Shown here: piece after piece, positions 18,103 through 25,869 of the stretch
Numbering within the stretch: position 1 is the first letter of the stretch
Layout: every line of letters begins with the position of its first letter
Assembly: GCA_903899885.1 (NCBI GenBank)
Contig: CAIULK010000066.1
Location: forward strand, 1 to 34,670
Length of the DNA: 34,670 nt
Source: an uncultured Rhodospirillaceae bacterium
GTDB lineage: Bacteria; Pseudomonadota; Alphaproteobacteria; Rhodospirillales; Magnetospirillaceae
Direction: 5' to 3'
The notes under the pieces: generated by a model
Told to the model about the DNA's origin: nothing
The model's input: only the letters and a program-made list of their open reading frames with translations
Databases searched by the model: none
Position numbers and translations under genes: made by a program

Positions 18103-18626
18103 GCACTTACACCATCCGCCGCCGCATCGACATCGACGCCGGCCACCGCATCATGACGCACGGCTCGAAATGCCGCCATCTGCACGGCCATCGCTATGGC
18201 ATCGAGGCGGTCTGCGAGGCCGAGTCCTTAAGCGCCGATGGCGAACAAGCCGGCATGGTCCTCGATTTCGGTTTTCTGAAGGACGAAATGATGATCCGGA
18301 TCGATCGGCTGTGCGATCACGGTTTCATCGCCGCCGTGACGGATCACGACCTTTTGGCCCTGTTCGCGCCCGAGGGCGAGGAGGCTTCCGGCTGGATCCG
18401 GCGTCAGGCCGAGATCGTCGCCCGCGACGGTGCTTGCCCCACCACCGAAACCCGGCTGGCCACGCGGCTGTATCTGGTGCCGTTTCAGCCGACCGCCGAA
18501 TGCTTGGCGCGGCATTGGTTCGAGGTTTTGGACCAGCCGGTGCGCCAGCGTTCAAACGGCCGCGCGCGCCTTATCGGGGTGCGGGTATGGGAAACTCCCA
18601 ACTGCATGGCGGAATATACCCCATAA
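18099..18626 (+). CDS. queD: 6-carboxytetrahydropterin synthase QueD-like (with insertion)
   Basis: QueD makes 6-carboxytetrahydropterin from dihydroneopterin triphosphate, the step before QueE. 175 aa, longer than the usual 120 or so because of an insert around 80-125. The zinc ligands fit His16 (DAGHRIM), His29 and His31, and the catalytic cysteine is Cys25, all in SKCRHLHGHRYG. DFGFLK and CDHGF follow, and PTAECLARHWFE carries the late substrate-binding glutamate. The start is a TTG at 18099 overlapping the queE stop; the first ATG would remove the first strand and His16. Rare TTG starts in coupled positions also occur at ylxR. Confidence 0.92.
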   Translation: MSTYTIRRRIDIDAGHRIMTHGSKCRHLHGHRYGIEAVCEAESLSADGEQAGMVLDFGFLKDEMMIRIDRLCDHGFIAAVTDHDLLALFAPEGEEASGWIRRQAEIVARDGACPTTETRLATRLYLVPFQPTAECLARHWFEVLDQPVRQRSNGRARLIGVRVWETPNCMAEYTP

Positions 18627-18728
18627 AATCCCCCTGCAATGGCCGTATCCGGTGTTTAGCCGGTTGCCTTGCCCCCGGTAGACGGAGTAAACCATAAGTC
18701 GTTTACGGACGGTTGGGGTTTCCGGGTC

Positions 18729-19838
18729 ATGGCGATGGCGGTTCTGCCACCTCCGGTGGATATCGATAACGATACCAAGAAGGCGATCATCGATGGCCTG
18801 AAGCTGGTAATGGCTGTGTTTCAGGAAAGCGGGTGCCTCGCGCACGACGTCACCTATCAGGACTTGATCTCCGACCCTGAAATTTTGATGTCGTTCATCC
18901 AGACCTTCCTGGAACATCGCGACCAGGTCGATCACATCATTCATTCGCGCAGCGGCGACGGTCCTGTCCGCGACGACGACATGCCCTTGATCTGCGGCGT
19001 GTCGCTCAATCAGATTCAGCAGCTTCTGGTGCGCACCTGCGCCAAGAAAGTGTTCGAGCAGGACCGCCCGCTGGAAACCGTGACGGCGACCCGCACCAAG
19101 AAATCCTTCCTGTTCTTCAAAAGCACTGAGCATGTCGAGGTGCAGCGCCCCTCGAACGATCCGGTCGAGGAACGCAAGATCCGCGAGTTGTCGCGCTACA
19201 TCGCCTTCGGCTGGCAGTTGCCGTTGATCGAGGCCTATCGCCATTATCTGACCTACCAGCAGATCATGGAGATCGGCGACGACATCGTCGCGCTGCAATC
19301 GGTCGAGGACATCGCGGCGGTGGCCAGTTACGAACCGGCGGTGTTGAAAAAGGTCAAGCAGCAGACCGGCGCCGATTTCGGCGAAATCCTGGCCAAACAG
19401 CCGGTCGCGATCGGCGGCATCGCGGTGTGGAACCGCGAAATGTACGAATTCTACCGCAAGGTTCTGGGCGAGAAGGCGTGGACCTTCTTTTCCCGCGAGA
19501 AGGCGTTCTTCAACATCGTCGCCGCGCTCGATAAGACCACCGCGCGGATCATCGGCGACATTTTGTGCTATGTCGCCGGGGAAAATCTTTCGGAATTGCA
19601 GCGCCTGAACATCGACAAGGTCGAGGTTCTGGTCACTTCGCTGAAAAGCGCCTTCGGCGAGCGCCTTCCCGGCATTCTGTCGACTCCCGCCTTCGCCAAG
19701 GACATCTTGCGCAAGGTGGTGGACAATCTGATTCATACCAACGGCGAGAAGGACCGGTTGATGACCGCCTTCATGCTGTCGTGCAAGGCGCAGGTTCCGG
19801 CGGTGCTGGAGTGGCAGGCCAAGCAGCCGAAGGCTTGA
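18729..19838 (+). CDS. Unrecognised 369-aa cytoplasmic protein
   Basis: I do not recognise this family. The protein begins MAMAVLPPPVDIDNDTKKAI and is predominantly helical, with no signal peptide or membrane segment. Distinct stretches are DDDMPLICGVSLNQIQQLLV, TRTKKSFLFFKSTEHVEVQ, ELSRYIAFGWQLPLIEAYRH and AWTFFSREKAFFNIVAALDK. The frame is open upstream to a TTG at 18669, but the ATG at 18729 (or 18735) is a more natural start. It lies about 100 bases after queD, so it may have its own promoter. Like the gene at 16493 it combines an acidic N-terminal part with long helices, but I see no clear repeat shared by the two. Codon use matches the genome. Confidence 0.72.
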   Translation: MAMAVLPPPVDIDNDTKKAIIDGLKLVMAVFQESGCLAHDVTYQDLISDPEILMSFIQTFLEHRDQVDHIIHSRSGDGPVRDDDMPLICGVSLNQIQQLLVRTCAKKVFEQDRPLETVTATRTKKSFLFFKSTEHVEVQRPSNDPVEERKIRELSRYIAFGWQLPLIEAYRHYLTYQQIMEIGDDIVALQSVEDIAAVASYEPAVLKKVKQQTGADFGEILAKQPVAIGGIAVWNREMYEFYRKVLGEKAWTFFSREKAFFNIVAALDKTTARIIGDILCYVAGENLSELQRLNIDKVEVLVTSLKSAFGERLPGILSTPAFAKDILRKVVDNLIHTNGEKDRLMTAFMLSCKAQVPAVLEWQAKQPKA

Positions 19839-19915
19839 CGCTGGACTTGGACGTTTTTTAAACCATGGCCTTTCGGGGCTCCCCCAATAATCTCCGCGAC
19901 ATAAGGGATAGGGAC

Positions 19916-20230
19916 ATGAAAATTGTGACGGATGCCAGCTTCGAGGCCGATGTGCTCAAGGCGACCGGTGCTGTTCTGGTCGATTTCTGGGCCGAGTGGT
20001 GCGGTCCGTGCCGCCAGATCGCCCCGGCGCTTGAAGATCTGTCCAAGGAAATGGACGGCAAGATCGTCGTCGCCAAGGTCAATATCGACGACAATCCGGC
20101 GACCCCGGGTAAGTACGGTGTGCGCGGCATCCCGACCCTGATGATCTTCAAGGACGGCAAGGTTGCCGCCACCAAGATCGGCGCCCTGCCGAAATCCAAG
20201 CTTTACGAGTGGGTCGAATCCAGCCTGTAA
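19916..20230 (+). CDS. trxA: Thioredoxin
   Basis: This small disulfide reductase keeps cytoplasmic proteins reduced and supplies electrons to, for example, ribonucleotide reductase. 104 aa. The active site [13 protein letters not shown] has Cys29 and Cys32, the cis-proline loop is [12 protein letters not shown], and the start is [15 protein letters not shown] chose the ATG at 19916, with GGGATAGGGA just upstream; an ATG at 19865 is in frame but would add a non-family extension. It is separated from the previous gene by about 77 bases that include a run of six T (19855-19860), and from the convergent DciA-like gene by 16 bases. Confidence 0.96.
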   Translation: MKIVTDASFEADVLKATGAVLVDFWAEWCGPCRQIAPALEDLSKEMDGKIVVAKVNIDDNPATPGKYGVRGIPTLMIFKDGKVAATKIGALPKSKLYEWVESSL

Positions 20231-20246
20231 GTGTAAGGCGGGGGGG

Positions 20247-20720
20247 TCAGGCGATCCGCCGCCCCAAGCGTTCCAGCGCCGCTTTGAGGCCGGGATCGGA
20301 GACTTGGGCCAAACTGGCCTGAAGGCGCTCCGACACCGGCCCGGCGGGCGGTGGCGGCGGGGGAGTGGATGGACGGGCCGGCAGCGGCCCGTGTTTCAGC
20401 GATAGGCGCGCCACCGCCAGATATCCGAAATAGCCGTTGATCTTTTGCAGAATCAGCGGTTCCAAATGGGCGATCTCGGTCGCGAAGGCCGAGTTCGAGA
20501 CCTTGACCACCAAGATCCCCGAACTGCGCTCCTTCGGCGGGAATTTGATCCGCAGCGGCAAGGTATGGGCCGCGATCACCGTCCCCACGATGGCGGGCCA
20601 ATCGACCACCAGCGCCCCATTCGCCAGCCCGGACCGGCCGAACACCGGCTTGGTCACGCGTCCAGCCGGAACGGCGACCGAGACCAGCCCGTAGGTGTGG
20701 CGTTCGTTGTCCTTGGTCAT
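20247..20720 (-). CDS. DUF721 / DciA-like protein
   Basis: 157 aa. The DUF721 domain covers roughly residues 10-105, with VVDWPAIVGTVIAAHTLPLR, ILVVKVSNSAFATEIAHLEP and LILQKINGYFGYLAVARLSL. A Pro-rich linker and a short C-terminal helix follow. DciA proteins of this family load the replicative helicase in bacteria without DnaC; alphaproteobacterial members are shorter and less studied, so the role is inferred. I chose the ATG at 20720, which gives the start MTKDNERHTYG; an in-frame ATG at 20768 would overlap the divergent mutY start. Divergence from mutY leaves only 46 bases for both promoters. Confidence 0.78.
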   Translation of the reverse strand: MTKDNERHTYGLVSVAVPAGRVTKPVFGRSGLANGALVVDWPAIVGTVIAAHTLPLRIKFPPKERSSGILVVKVSNSAFATEIAHLEPLILQKINGYFGYLAVARLSLKHGPLPARPSTPPPPPPAGPVSERLQASLAQVSDPGLKAALERLGRRIA

Positions 20721-20766
20721 GGCGGAATCATAGCATGGGTGCGGGGTTTTCCGGTACTCTTGGGGC

Positions 20767-21813
20767 ATGACATCCTTATCCTCGCGCTTGCTGGCTTGGT
20801 ACGACCGTGACCGGCGCCGGATGCCGTGGCGGGCACTTCCCGGCGAGGTGGCCGATCCCTATGGCGTCTGGCTGTCGGAAGTGATGTTGCAGCAGACCAC
20901 GGTGGCGGCGGTCCGCCCCTATTTCGAGACCTTTCTTGCCCGCTGGCCGACCGTGCGGGCGCTGGCCGCCGCCCCGTTGGAGGAGGTTTTGGCCGCCTGG
21001 GCGGGGTTGGGCTATTATGCGCGGGCCCGCAACCTGCACGCCTGTGCCCGCACCGTCGCCGAATGGCGCGGCGGCTGTTTTCCCGACACCGAGGAGGGGT
21101 TGCGCCAACTGCCGGGTATCGGCGCCTACACGGCGGCGGCGATCGCCGCCATCGCCTTCGGGCGGCGCGCCGTGGTGGTCGATGGCAATGTCGAACGGGT
21201 GATGGCCCGCCTGTTCGCGGTTATCGATCCGTTGCCCGGCGCCAAGCCGCTGCTGGTGGCCCATGCCGACAGCCTGACCCCCGGCGAACGGGTGGGCGAT
21301 TACGCCCAGGCGGTGATGGATTTGGGGGCGACCATCTGCACGCCGCGCAACCCGGCGTGCGGGGTTTGCGCGTGGCGGGACGCCTGCCAAGCCCTTCGTT
21401 CGGGACTCGAAAACGATTTGCCCGCCAAGGCCGCCAAGCCGGAACGCCCCACCCGTTATGGCCTGGCCTTTTGGACGATGCGGGCCGACGGCGCCGTGTT
21501 GCTGCGCCAAAGGCCGATGGACGGATTGCTGGGCGGCATGACCGAAGTGCCGGGCACCCCCTGGCGGGATCAGCCTTGGGGCTTGGAGGAAGCCATGGCG
21601 CAGGCACCCCTGACCGCCGAGTGGCGGATGCTGCCGGGGAAAATTCGCCATACCTTTTCGCACTTCCACCTCGAAGTGATTTTGGCTGCGGGAAAGGCTG
21701 GACCAAAGGGGGCCGCACGCGGTATCTGGAAGAGGCTTGACCAGTTGGAGGGCTTGGCCCTGCCGACGGTGATGCGCAAGGTGGTCCGGCTTGCCCTGAC
21801 CAAGGCTTATTGA
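20767..21813 (+). CDS. mutY: A/G-specific adenine glycosylase MutY
   Basis: MutY removes adenine mispaired with 8-oxoguanine, preventing G:C to T:A mutation. 348 aa. The catalytic acids are Glu38 (SEVMLQQTTV) and Asp139 (VVVDGNVERV). The helix-hairpin-helix is LPGIGAYTAAAIAAIAFG. The 4Fe-4S cysteines are Cys191, Cys198, Cys201 and Cys207 (Cx6Cx2Cx5C). The C-terminal Nudix-like domain that recognises 8-oxoG starts around 235 and includes LGGMTEVPGTPW and the family HTFSHFHLEV. The ATG at 20767 has TTGGGG just before it. All key residues are present. Confidence 0.96.
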   Translation: MTSLSSRLLAWYDRDRRRMPWRALPGEVADPYGVWLSEVMLQQTTVAAVRPYFETFLARWPTVRALAAAPLEEVLAAWAGLGYYARARNLHACARTVAEWRGGCFPDTEEGLRQLPGIGAYTAAAIAAIAFGRRAVVVDGNVERVMARLFAVIDPLPGAKPLLVAHADSLTPGERVGDYAQAVMDLGATICTPRNPACGVCAWRDACQALRSGLENDLPAKAAKPERPTRYGLAFWTMRADGAVLLRQRPMDGLLGGMTEVPGTPWRDQPWGLEEAMAQAPLTAEWRMLPGKIRHTFSHFHLEVILAAGKAGPKGAARGIWKRLDQLEGLALPTVMRKVVRLALTKAY

Positions 21814-21826
21814 TGGGACGTCGCTC

Positions 21827-22411
21827 ATGCGCCAGATTTTCGTAGTCGTCGCCGCGTTGTTTCTTCTGGGTGGACAGGCCTTGGCCGAGTCTCCGCCCGA
21901 GCGGCTGATCGCCCATTATCCCACCGATTGGAAACCGCAGCCGGCGGTGGCCCAAGGGCCGATGACGGTCGTCCAACTGCTGCCGCCGAACGCCAGTCCG
22001 CAGGCTTTCGACGAGGCGATCGTCGTGCAGCGGATCGATGGGTCGAAGGAAAGCCCCAAGGCGCTGGTCAGCGCCCAGATTGACGGGAGCCGCAAGAACT
22101 GCGAGGGCCTTCAGGTCGGCCCGCTCGACGAAGCGGCGATCAACGGCTACAAGGCGGCAACCGTGCGCTTCGCGTGCACCAAAAGCACCCGCACCGGTAA
22201 AAGCGGCCTGATGATGGTGGTCGCCGTCGCCGGCAAGGATGCCGTGCATGTGATCCAGCGGATGTGGCTGGGTGCGCCGGTCGGCGCCAACGAGCCGGTT
22301 CCGGTTCCCGACACCGTTATCGCCGCCTGGGATGTGTTCGCGGCGGGCGTCACGGTCTGTGATACCCGTGATCCCAAGCACCCCTGCCCATCGGATAAGC
22401 CCAAGAAGTAG
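21827..22411 (+). CDS. Secreted protein of unknown function
   Basis: This 194-aa protein has a clear signal peptide (MRQIFVVVAALFLLGGQALA, cleavage after Ala20), so it is exported. The mature part has four cysteines (NCEGLQ, RFACTKS, VTVCDTRDPKHPC) that could form two disulfides. Strand-like segments include PMTVVQLLPPNASP and LMMVVAVAGKDAVHVIQRMW. No catalytic motif is visible and I do not recognise the family. It starts 13 bases after mutY in the same direction, so it is probably read with it, though no functional link is obvious. The long inverted repeat at 22424-22459 follows the stop. Confidence 0.75.
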   Translation: MRQIFVVVAALFLLGGQALAESPPERLIAHYPTDWKPQPAVAQGPMTVVQLLPPNASPQAFDEAIVVQRIDGSKESPKALVSAQIDGSRKNCEGLQVGPLDEAAINGYKAATVRFACTKSTRTGKSGLMMVVAVAGKDAVHVIQRMWLGAPVGANEPVPVPDTVIAAWDVFAAGVTVCDTRDPKHPCPSDKPKK

Positions 22412-22423
22412 GGGTTACCCTGA

Positions 22424-22459
22424 AACATTTTTCGCGGCCCCGGGGTCGCGAAAAATGTT
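22424..22459. repeat. 13-bp perfect inverted repeat between convergent genes
   Basis: Arms AACATTTTTCGCG (22424-22436) and CGCGAAAAATGTT (22447-22459) are exact reverse complements. The 10-base centre is itself mostly CCCC/GGGG. The strong hairpin lies between the stop codons of the secreted protein and the convergent bactofilin. Neither strand has a T-run after the stem, so it is not a standard intrinsic terminator; a shared RNA 3'-end hairpin is the likeliest role. Confidence 0.7.
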
Positions 22460-22471
22460 CAGTCAAGACGG

Positions 22472-22846
22472 CTATTCGGCGGCGAGTCGGCGGATGAGCC
22501 GCCCCATCAGATCGGCGCCCGCCTGGATCGAGACGCGATCGTGGGAAATGTTGCCGCGCACCACGGCGGTGCCGCCCAGATCGACCGAACGGGCCCGGAT
22601 TTCGCCAAAAACGGTGCCGTAAATCGCCGTGTCGTCGGCGTTCAGATCGCCGCTGACGATGCCGTTCTGACCGATCACGACCGAGGCGCCACTGATGTCG
22701 CCGATCATTTGGCCGTTCATTTCCACGGCCCCGCGGCTGTACATCTGCCCGGATACGATACAATCTTGACTAAACACAGTCCGGCCGTGATTGCCAACCG
22801 CACCACCGTCCATCCACGCCTCCACCGCCAAAAAGGTGTATTTCAT
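22472..22846 (-). CDS. Small bactofilin (polymer-forming cytoskeletal protein)
   Basis: This 124-aa protein has the repeating strand pattern of the bactofilin beta-helix over about residues 30-115 (GQMYSRGAVEMNGQMIGDI, SVVIGQNGIVSGDLNADD, GTVFGEIRARSVDLGGTAVV, GNISHDRVSIQAGADLMG). Bactofilins self-assemble into filaments that place cell-wall or stalk enzymes. The N-terminus MKYTFLAVEAWMDGGAVGN is short and lacks the usual membrane-binding helix. AAGGTGG lies about eight bases before the ATG at 22846. No M23 peptidase, a frequent bactofilin partner, is adjacent. It is convergent with the secreted protein gene. Confidence 0.85.
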   Translation of the reverse strand: MKYTFLAVEAWMDGGAVGNHGRTVFSQDCIVSGQMYSRGAVEMNGQMIGDISGASVVIGQNGIVSGDLNADDTAIYGTVFGEIRARSVDLGGTAVVRGNISHDRVSIQAGADLMGRLIRRLAAE

Positions 22847-22954
22847 AGGGCATCCACCTTAAGGGGTAACTTAAGCACGGTGCAACAGATTTCGACAGAA
22901 TGAAACCGGGCCGATGCCGGGAAATAAGGGATTAGAACCTACGTCCATTGTATA

Positions 22955-22964
22955 GGGGGGGGGG
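22955..22964 (+). repeat. Run of ten G in the gap before the GGDEF-EAL gene
   Basis: A homopolymer of ten G starts just after a TATAGG-like sequence, 77 bases before the ATG at 23042. CCCC follows it. Such tracts change length by slippage and can alter promoter activity, but they are also common sites of sequencing error. Confidence 0.6.
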
Positions 22965-23041
22965 CCCCGGAACCGGGAAAGCGTTGTTTCTCGCGCCTCC
23001 GAAGGCTACCATCGCGTCGCTTGTCGTCCAAGAAAGGGACC

Positions 23042-24223
23042 ATGCTGGCAATGGAACGTGTACCCGAGGATGATCTGGTGGGCCGCCTCGCCGACACCGA
23101 AGCACGGTTGGATGGGCTGACGGGCGCCTTGCCGGGTATCGCCTTTCGCCGCGTCATGACACCCGACGGCCAAATCTCGTATCCGTGGTTCAGCAACAGT
23201 CTTTTCGACATTTTGGGCTATGCGCCGGATTCGATGGCGAGCGGGCAAAACGGTTGTCTGAACGCCGTCCACTGGGCCGACCGCGACGCCCATCGCCGCG
23301 CGGTGCTGCTGTCGGCCGAAACCCTGACCGCGTGCCCCGAGGAATTCCGGGCGGTGACCAGTTCCGGGCGGGTGCGCTGGCTGAAGGGCGGATCCCGGCC
23401 CCGTCGCGCTGGCGACGGCTCGATCGTCTGGGACGGCGTGCTGATCGACGTCACCGGCAGCCGCGAGGCGACCTTCCGCCTGGAAATGCTGATGGACCAC
23501 GCGGCCGACGCGATCATCGTGCTCGACGATAACACGGCGATCGACACCGTGAACGGCGCCGCCTCGCGTTTGTTCGATTACCGGCCCGGCCAGTTGACCG
23601 GGCAACCCTTTTCGTTGCTGGTTCCCGGCGCCGATCTGGGCGGCGGGCTGGTCGGCGGTGGGCCGCGCGAAATGCTGGCCTGCCGGCGCGACGGCACCAC
23701 CTTTCCCATCGAACTATCGACCGAGGCGGTTCGGCACGAATCGGGCCGCCTGTTCATCGCCATCGGCCGCGACATCACCGAACGCAAAAGCGCCGAGCGC
23801 CGATTGTCGTTTCTGGCCTATTTCGACCCTCTGACACGCTTGCCCAACCGCACCGCCTTTGTTGACCGGGTGAACGGCATCGGGCGCGAGGGGGCGGCGT
23901 TCGGCGTGCTGTCGCTGGGAATCGACCGCTTTGGGGTAATCAACGCGACGCTGGGCCATTCGGCGGGCGACCAAGTGCTGATCGGTTTGGGCGATATCGT
24001 GCAGGCGGCGCTGCGGCCGGGTGATTTGCTGGCGCGGGCCTCGGGCGACCGGTTTCTGGTGCTGCTGGACGGCGGTACCTCGCGCATCGATTTGGAAGAG
24101 GCGGTGGCGCGCGTCCATACGACGGCCCAGGCCGCGATCAACGTGGCGGGCGAACCGCTGGACGTGTCGGTGTCGGTGGGCGCCGCCTTTTGCCCCGACG
24201 ACGGCCCGACGCCGACGGCTTGA
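23042..24223 (+). CDS. PAS-PAS-GGDEF part of a cyclic-di-GMP protein (frameshifted from EAL part)
   Basis: This is the first part of a protein whose EAL domain continues in another frame. The ATG at 23042 has AAAGGGA upstream. Two PAS domains span about 25-140 and 145-250 (EFRAVTSSGRVRWLKGG; HAADAIIVLDDNTAIDTVNG; GRDITERKSAERRL as PAS exit). The GGDEF domain starts at about 258 (YFDPLTRLPNRTAF). Its signature is SGDRF (334-338) instead of GGDEF, so diguanylate cyclase activity is probably lost. The frame stops at 24223 just after SVSVGAAFCPDDGP, in the middle of the GGDEF domain. Adding one base near 24210 would continue into DADGLIRNADQALQRAK. A sequencing error or a real mutation are both possible. 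Confidence 0.85.
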   Translation: MLAMERVPEDDLVGRLADTEARLDGLTGALPGIAFRRVMTPDGQISYPWFSNSLFDILGYAPDSMASGQNGCLNAVHWADRDAHRRAVLLSAETLTACPEEFRAVTSSGRVRWLKGGSRPRRAGDGSIVWDGVLIDVTGSREATFRLEMLMDHAADAIIVLDDNTAIDTVNGAASRLFDYRPGQLTGQPFSLLVPGADLGGGLVGGGPREMLACRRDGTTFPIELSTEAVRHESGRLFIAIGRDITERKSAERRLSFLAYFDPLTRLPNRTAFVDRVNGIGREGAAFGVLSLGIDRFGVINATLGHSAGDQVLIGLGDIVQAALRPGDLLARASGDRFLVLLDGGTSRIDLEEAVARVHTTAQAAINVAGEPLDVSVSVGAAFCPDDGPTPTA

Positions 24224-25107
24224 TCCGCAACGCCGATCAAGCGTTGCAACGGGCCAAGGCCACGGGGCCGGGGGTGTTGCAAGTTTTCAACCGCGACATG
24301 CGGGTGACCGCCAACCGCGCCTTGGCCTTGCGCACGCGGTTGCGGCGCGCGGTCGATCGCGGCGAGATCATCCCCTATTTCCAGCCGCAGGTCGATCTGA
24401 CCACCGGAGAGGTGGTCGGGATGGAGGCGCTGGCCCGCTGGATCGATCCGGAAAACGGCATCATTCCGCCCAACGATTTCATTCCGATCGCCGAGGAATC
24501 CGGCCTGATCGAAGGTTTGTGCGAATCGATTCTGCGCAACTGCGCGCGGCAAAACAAGGCGTGGCAAGATCAAGGTCTGCCGGTGGTGCCGGTGGCGGTC
24601 AACGTCTCGGGGCGGCAATTCCAGGTTTGGCGGCGCCTGTTGGCCTCGCTCGAATCGGTTCTGCGTGAAACCGGCTTGAATCCGGCATTGATGGAAATCG
24701 AACTGACCGAAAGTTCGGCGATGCACGACGCCGAAACCGCGATCAAGGTGTTGCGCCAGATCGGCGAAATGGGCATGGCCTGCTCGATCGACGATTTCGG
24801 CACGGGCTATTCCTCGCTCAGCGTGTTGAAGCGGTTTCCGGTATCCAAGCTCAAGATCGACCGCAGCTTCGTGCTGGACGTGTTGACCGATCCCAACGAT
24901 GCGGCGATCGTCGGCGCGATCATCGCGATGGCCCGCGCCCTGGGGCTGACCACCATTGCCGAGGGGGTCGAGGATCACGCCCACGCCACCTTCCTGCGCG
25001 GGCTGGGTTGTCAGCAGATGCAGGGCTATCTGTTCGCGCGCCCGCTGCCCGCCGACGACATGGGCCGCCTGTTGGCCGAGGGACGGCGGCTGGATTTGCC
25101 CGCGTGA
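24210..25107 (+). CDS. EAL (c-di-GMP phosphodiesterase) part of the frameshifted PAS-GGDEF-EAL protein
   Basis: This is the continuation of the gene at 23042 in the next frame. It opens with the end of the GGDEF domain (DGLIRNADQALQRAKATG) and then carries a complete EAL domain. Visible catalytic elements are the EAL motif in GMEALARW, NVSGRQF, the glutamate in EIELTESSAM, DDFGTGYSSL, KIDRSFV, AEGVE and QGYLFARPLP. This suggests an active phosphodiesterase that lowers cyclic di-GMP. It has no good start codon of its own near the break, which argues that both parts were one gene. The stop overlaps the next gene as GTGA. Confidence 0.87.
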
Positions 25108-25850
25108 ATATCGTGATCACCGGAGCTTCGTCCGGGCTGGGTGCCGCCTTGGCGGTTCGCTACGCCCGCATTGGGGCGGCCCTGTTCCTAACCGGGCGGG
25201 ATGGCGTGCGGCTGAATCATGTGGCCGCCGAATGCCGGGGCCGGGGGGCGATGGTCGAGACCGCCCAAATCGACGTCACCGACCGCGCTGGTCTCGCGGC
25301 GTGGATTGGCGGCTGCGACCAAGGCGCGCCCTTGGATCTTGTGATCGCCAATGCCGGCATCTCGGCCGCGACCCACGGTGGCGCCGGTTTGGACACGGTG
25401 GCGCGGGCGACCTTCGCGGTCAATCTGGATGGGGTCCTCAACACCGTGCTGCCGGTCGTGCCGTTGATGCGGGACCGGGGCCGGGGTCAGATCGCGATCA
25501 TGAGTTCGCTGGCCGGATTTCGCGGCTTCGCGGGCTCGGCGGCTTATTGCGCCTCGAAGGCGGCGGTGCGGGTGTGGGGCGAGGGGCTGCGGGCCGAACT
25601 TGCCCCCGTTGGAATCGGCGTGTCGGTGATTTGCCCGGGCTTTGTCTCGACCCCGATGACCGATGCCAACCGTTTCCGAATGCCGTTTCTGATGGGGCCC
25701 GAGCGCGCCGCCGACATCATCGTCCGTGGGCTGGCCGCCAATCGCGGCCGTATCGCCTTTCCCGCGCCGATGGTTTTTCTTGCCCGCTTGATCGGCGGAG
25801 TGCCGGATTCCTGGATGGACCGGCTGGCGGCGCTTTTCCCAACCAAGTAA
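25104..25850 (+). CDS. Short-chain dehydrogenase/reductase (SDR)
   Basis: This 248-aa Rossmann-fold oxidoreductase uses NAD(P)H. The cofactor motif is TGASSGLG at residues 6-13, followed by NAG in VIANAGISAA. The catalytic serine is in IMSSLAGFRG, and the Tyr/Lys pair is in AAYCASKAAV. The C-terminal part (PAPMVFLARLIGGVPDSWMD) is close to membrane-associated short SDRs of the DltE/YdfG style. The substrate cannot be inferred. The start is GTG at 25104, overlapping the stop of the EAL gene, so the two are translationally coupled. dnaX starts 19 bases later. Confidence 0.9.
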   Translation: MNIVITGASSGLGAALAVRYARIGAALFLTGRDGVRLNHVAAECRGRGAMVETAQIDVTDRAGLAAWIGGCDQGAPLDLVIANAGISAATHGGAGLDTVARATFAVNLDGVLNTVLPVVPLMRDRGRGQIAIMSSLAGFRGFAGSAAYCASKAAVRVWGEGLRAELAPVGIGVSVICPGFVSTPMTDANRFRMPFLMGPERAADIIVRGLAANRGRIAFPAPMVFLARLIGGVPDSWMDRLAALFPTK

Positions 25851-25869
25851 ACGCAGTATCTTGGCCGCC

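Noticed and set aside
17518-18626. Full preQ1/queuosine operon with a preQ1 riboswitch
   Set aside because: Only queE and queD are present. The upstream region is coding sequence of the 342-aa gene, and I see no riboswitch-like fold.
19839-19915. Intrinsic terminator before trxA
   Set aside because: A run of six T is present at 19855-19860, but no convincing stem directly precedes it.
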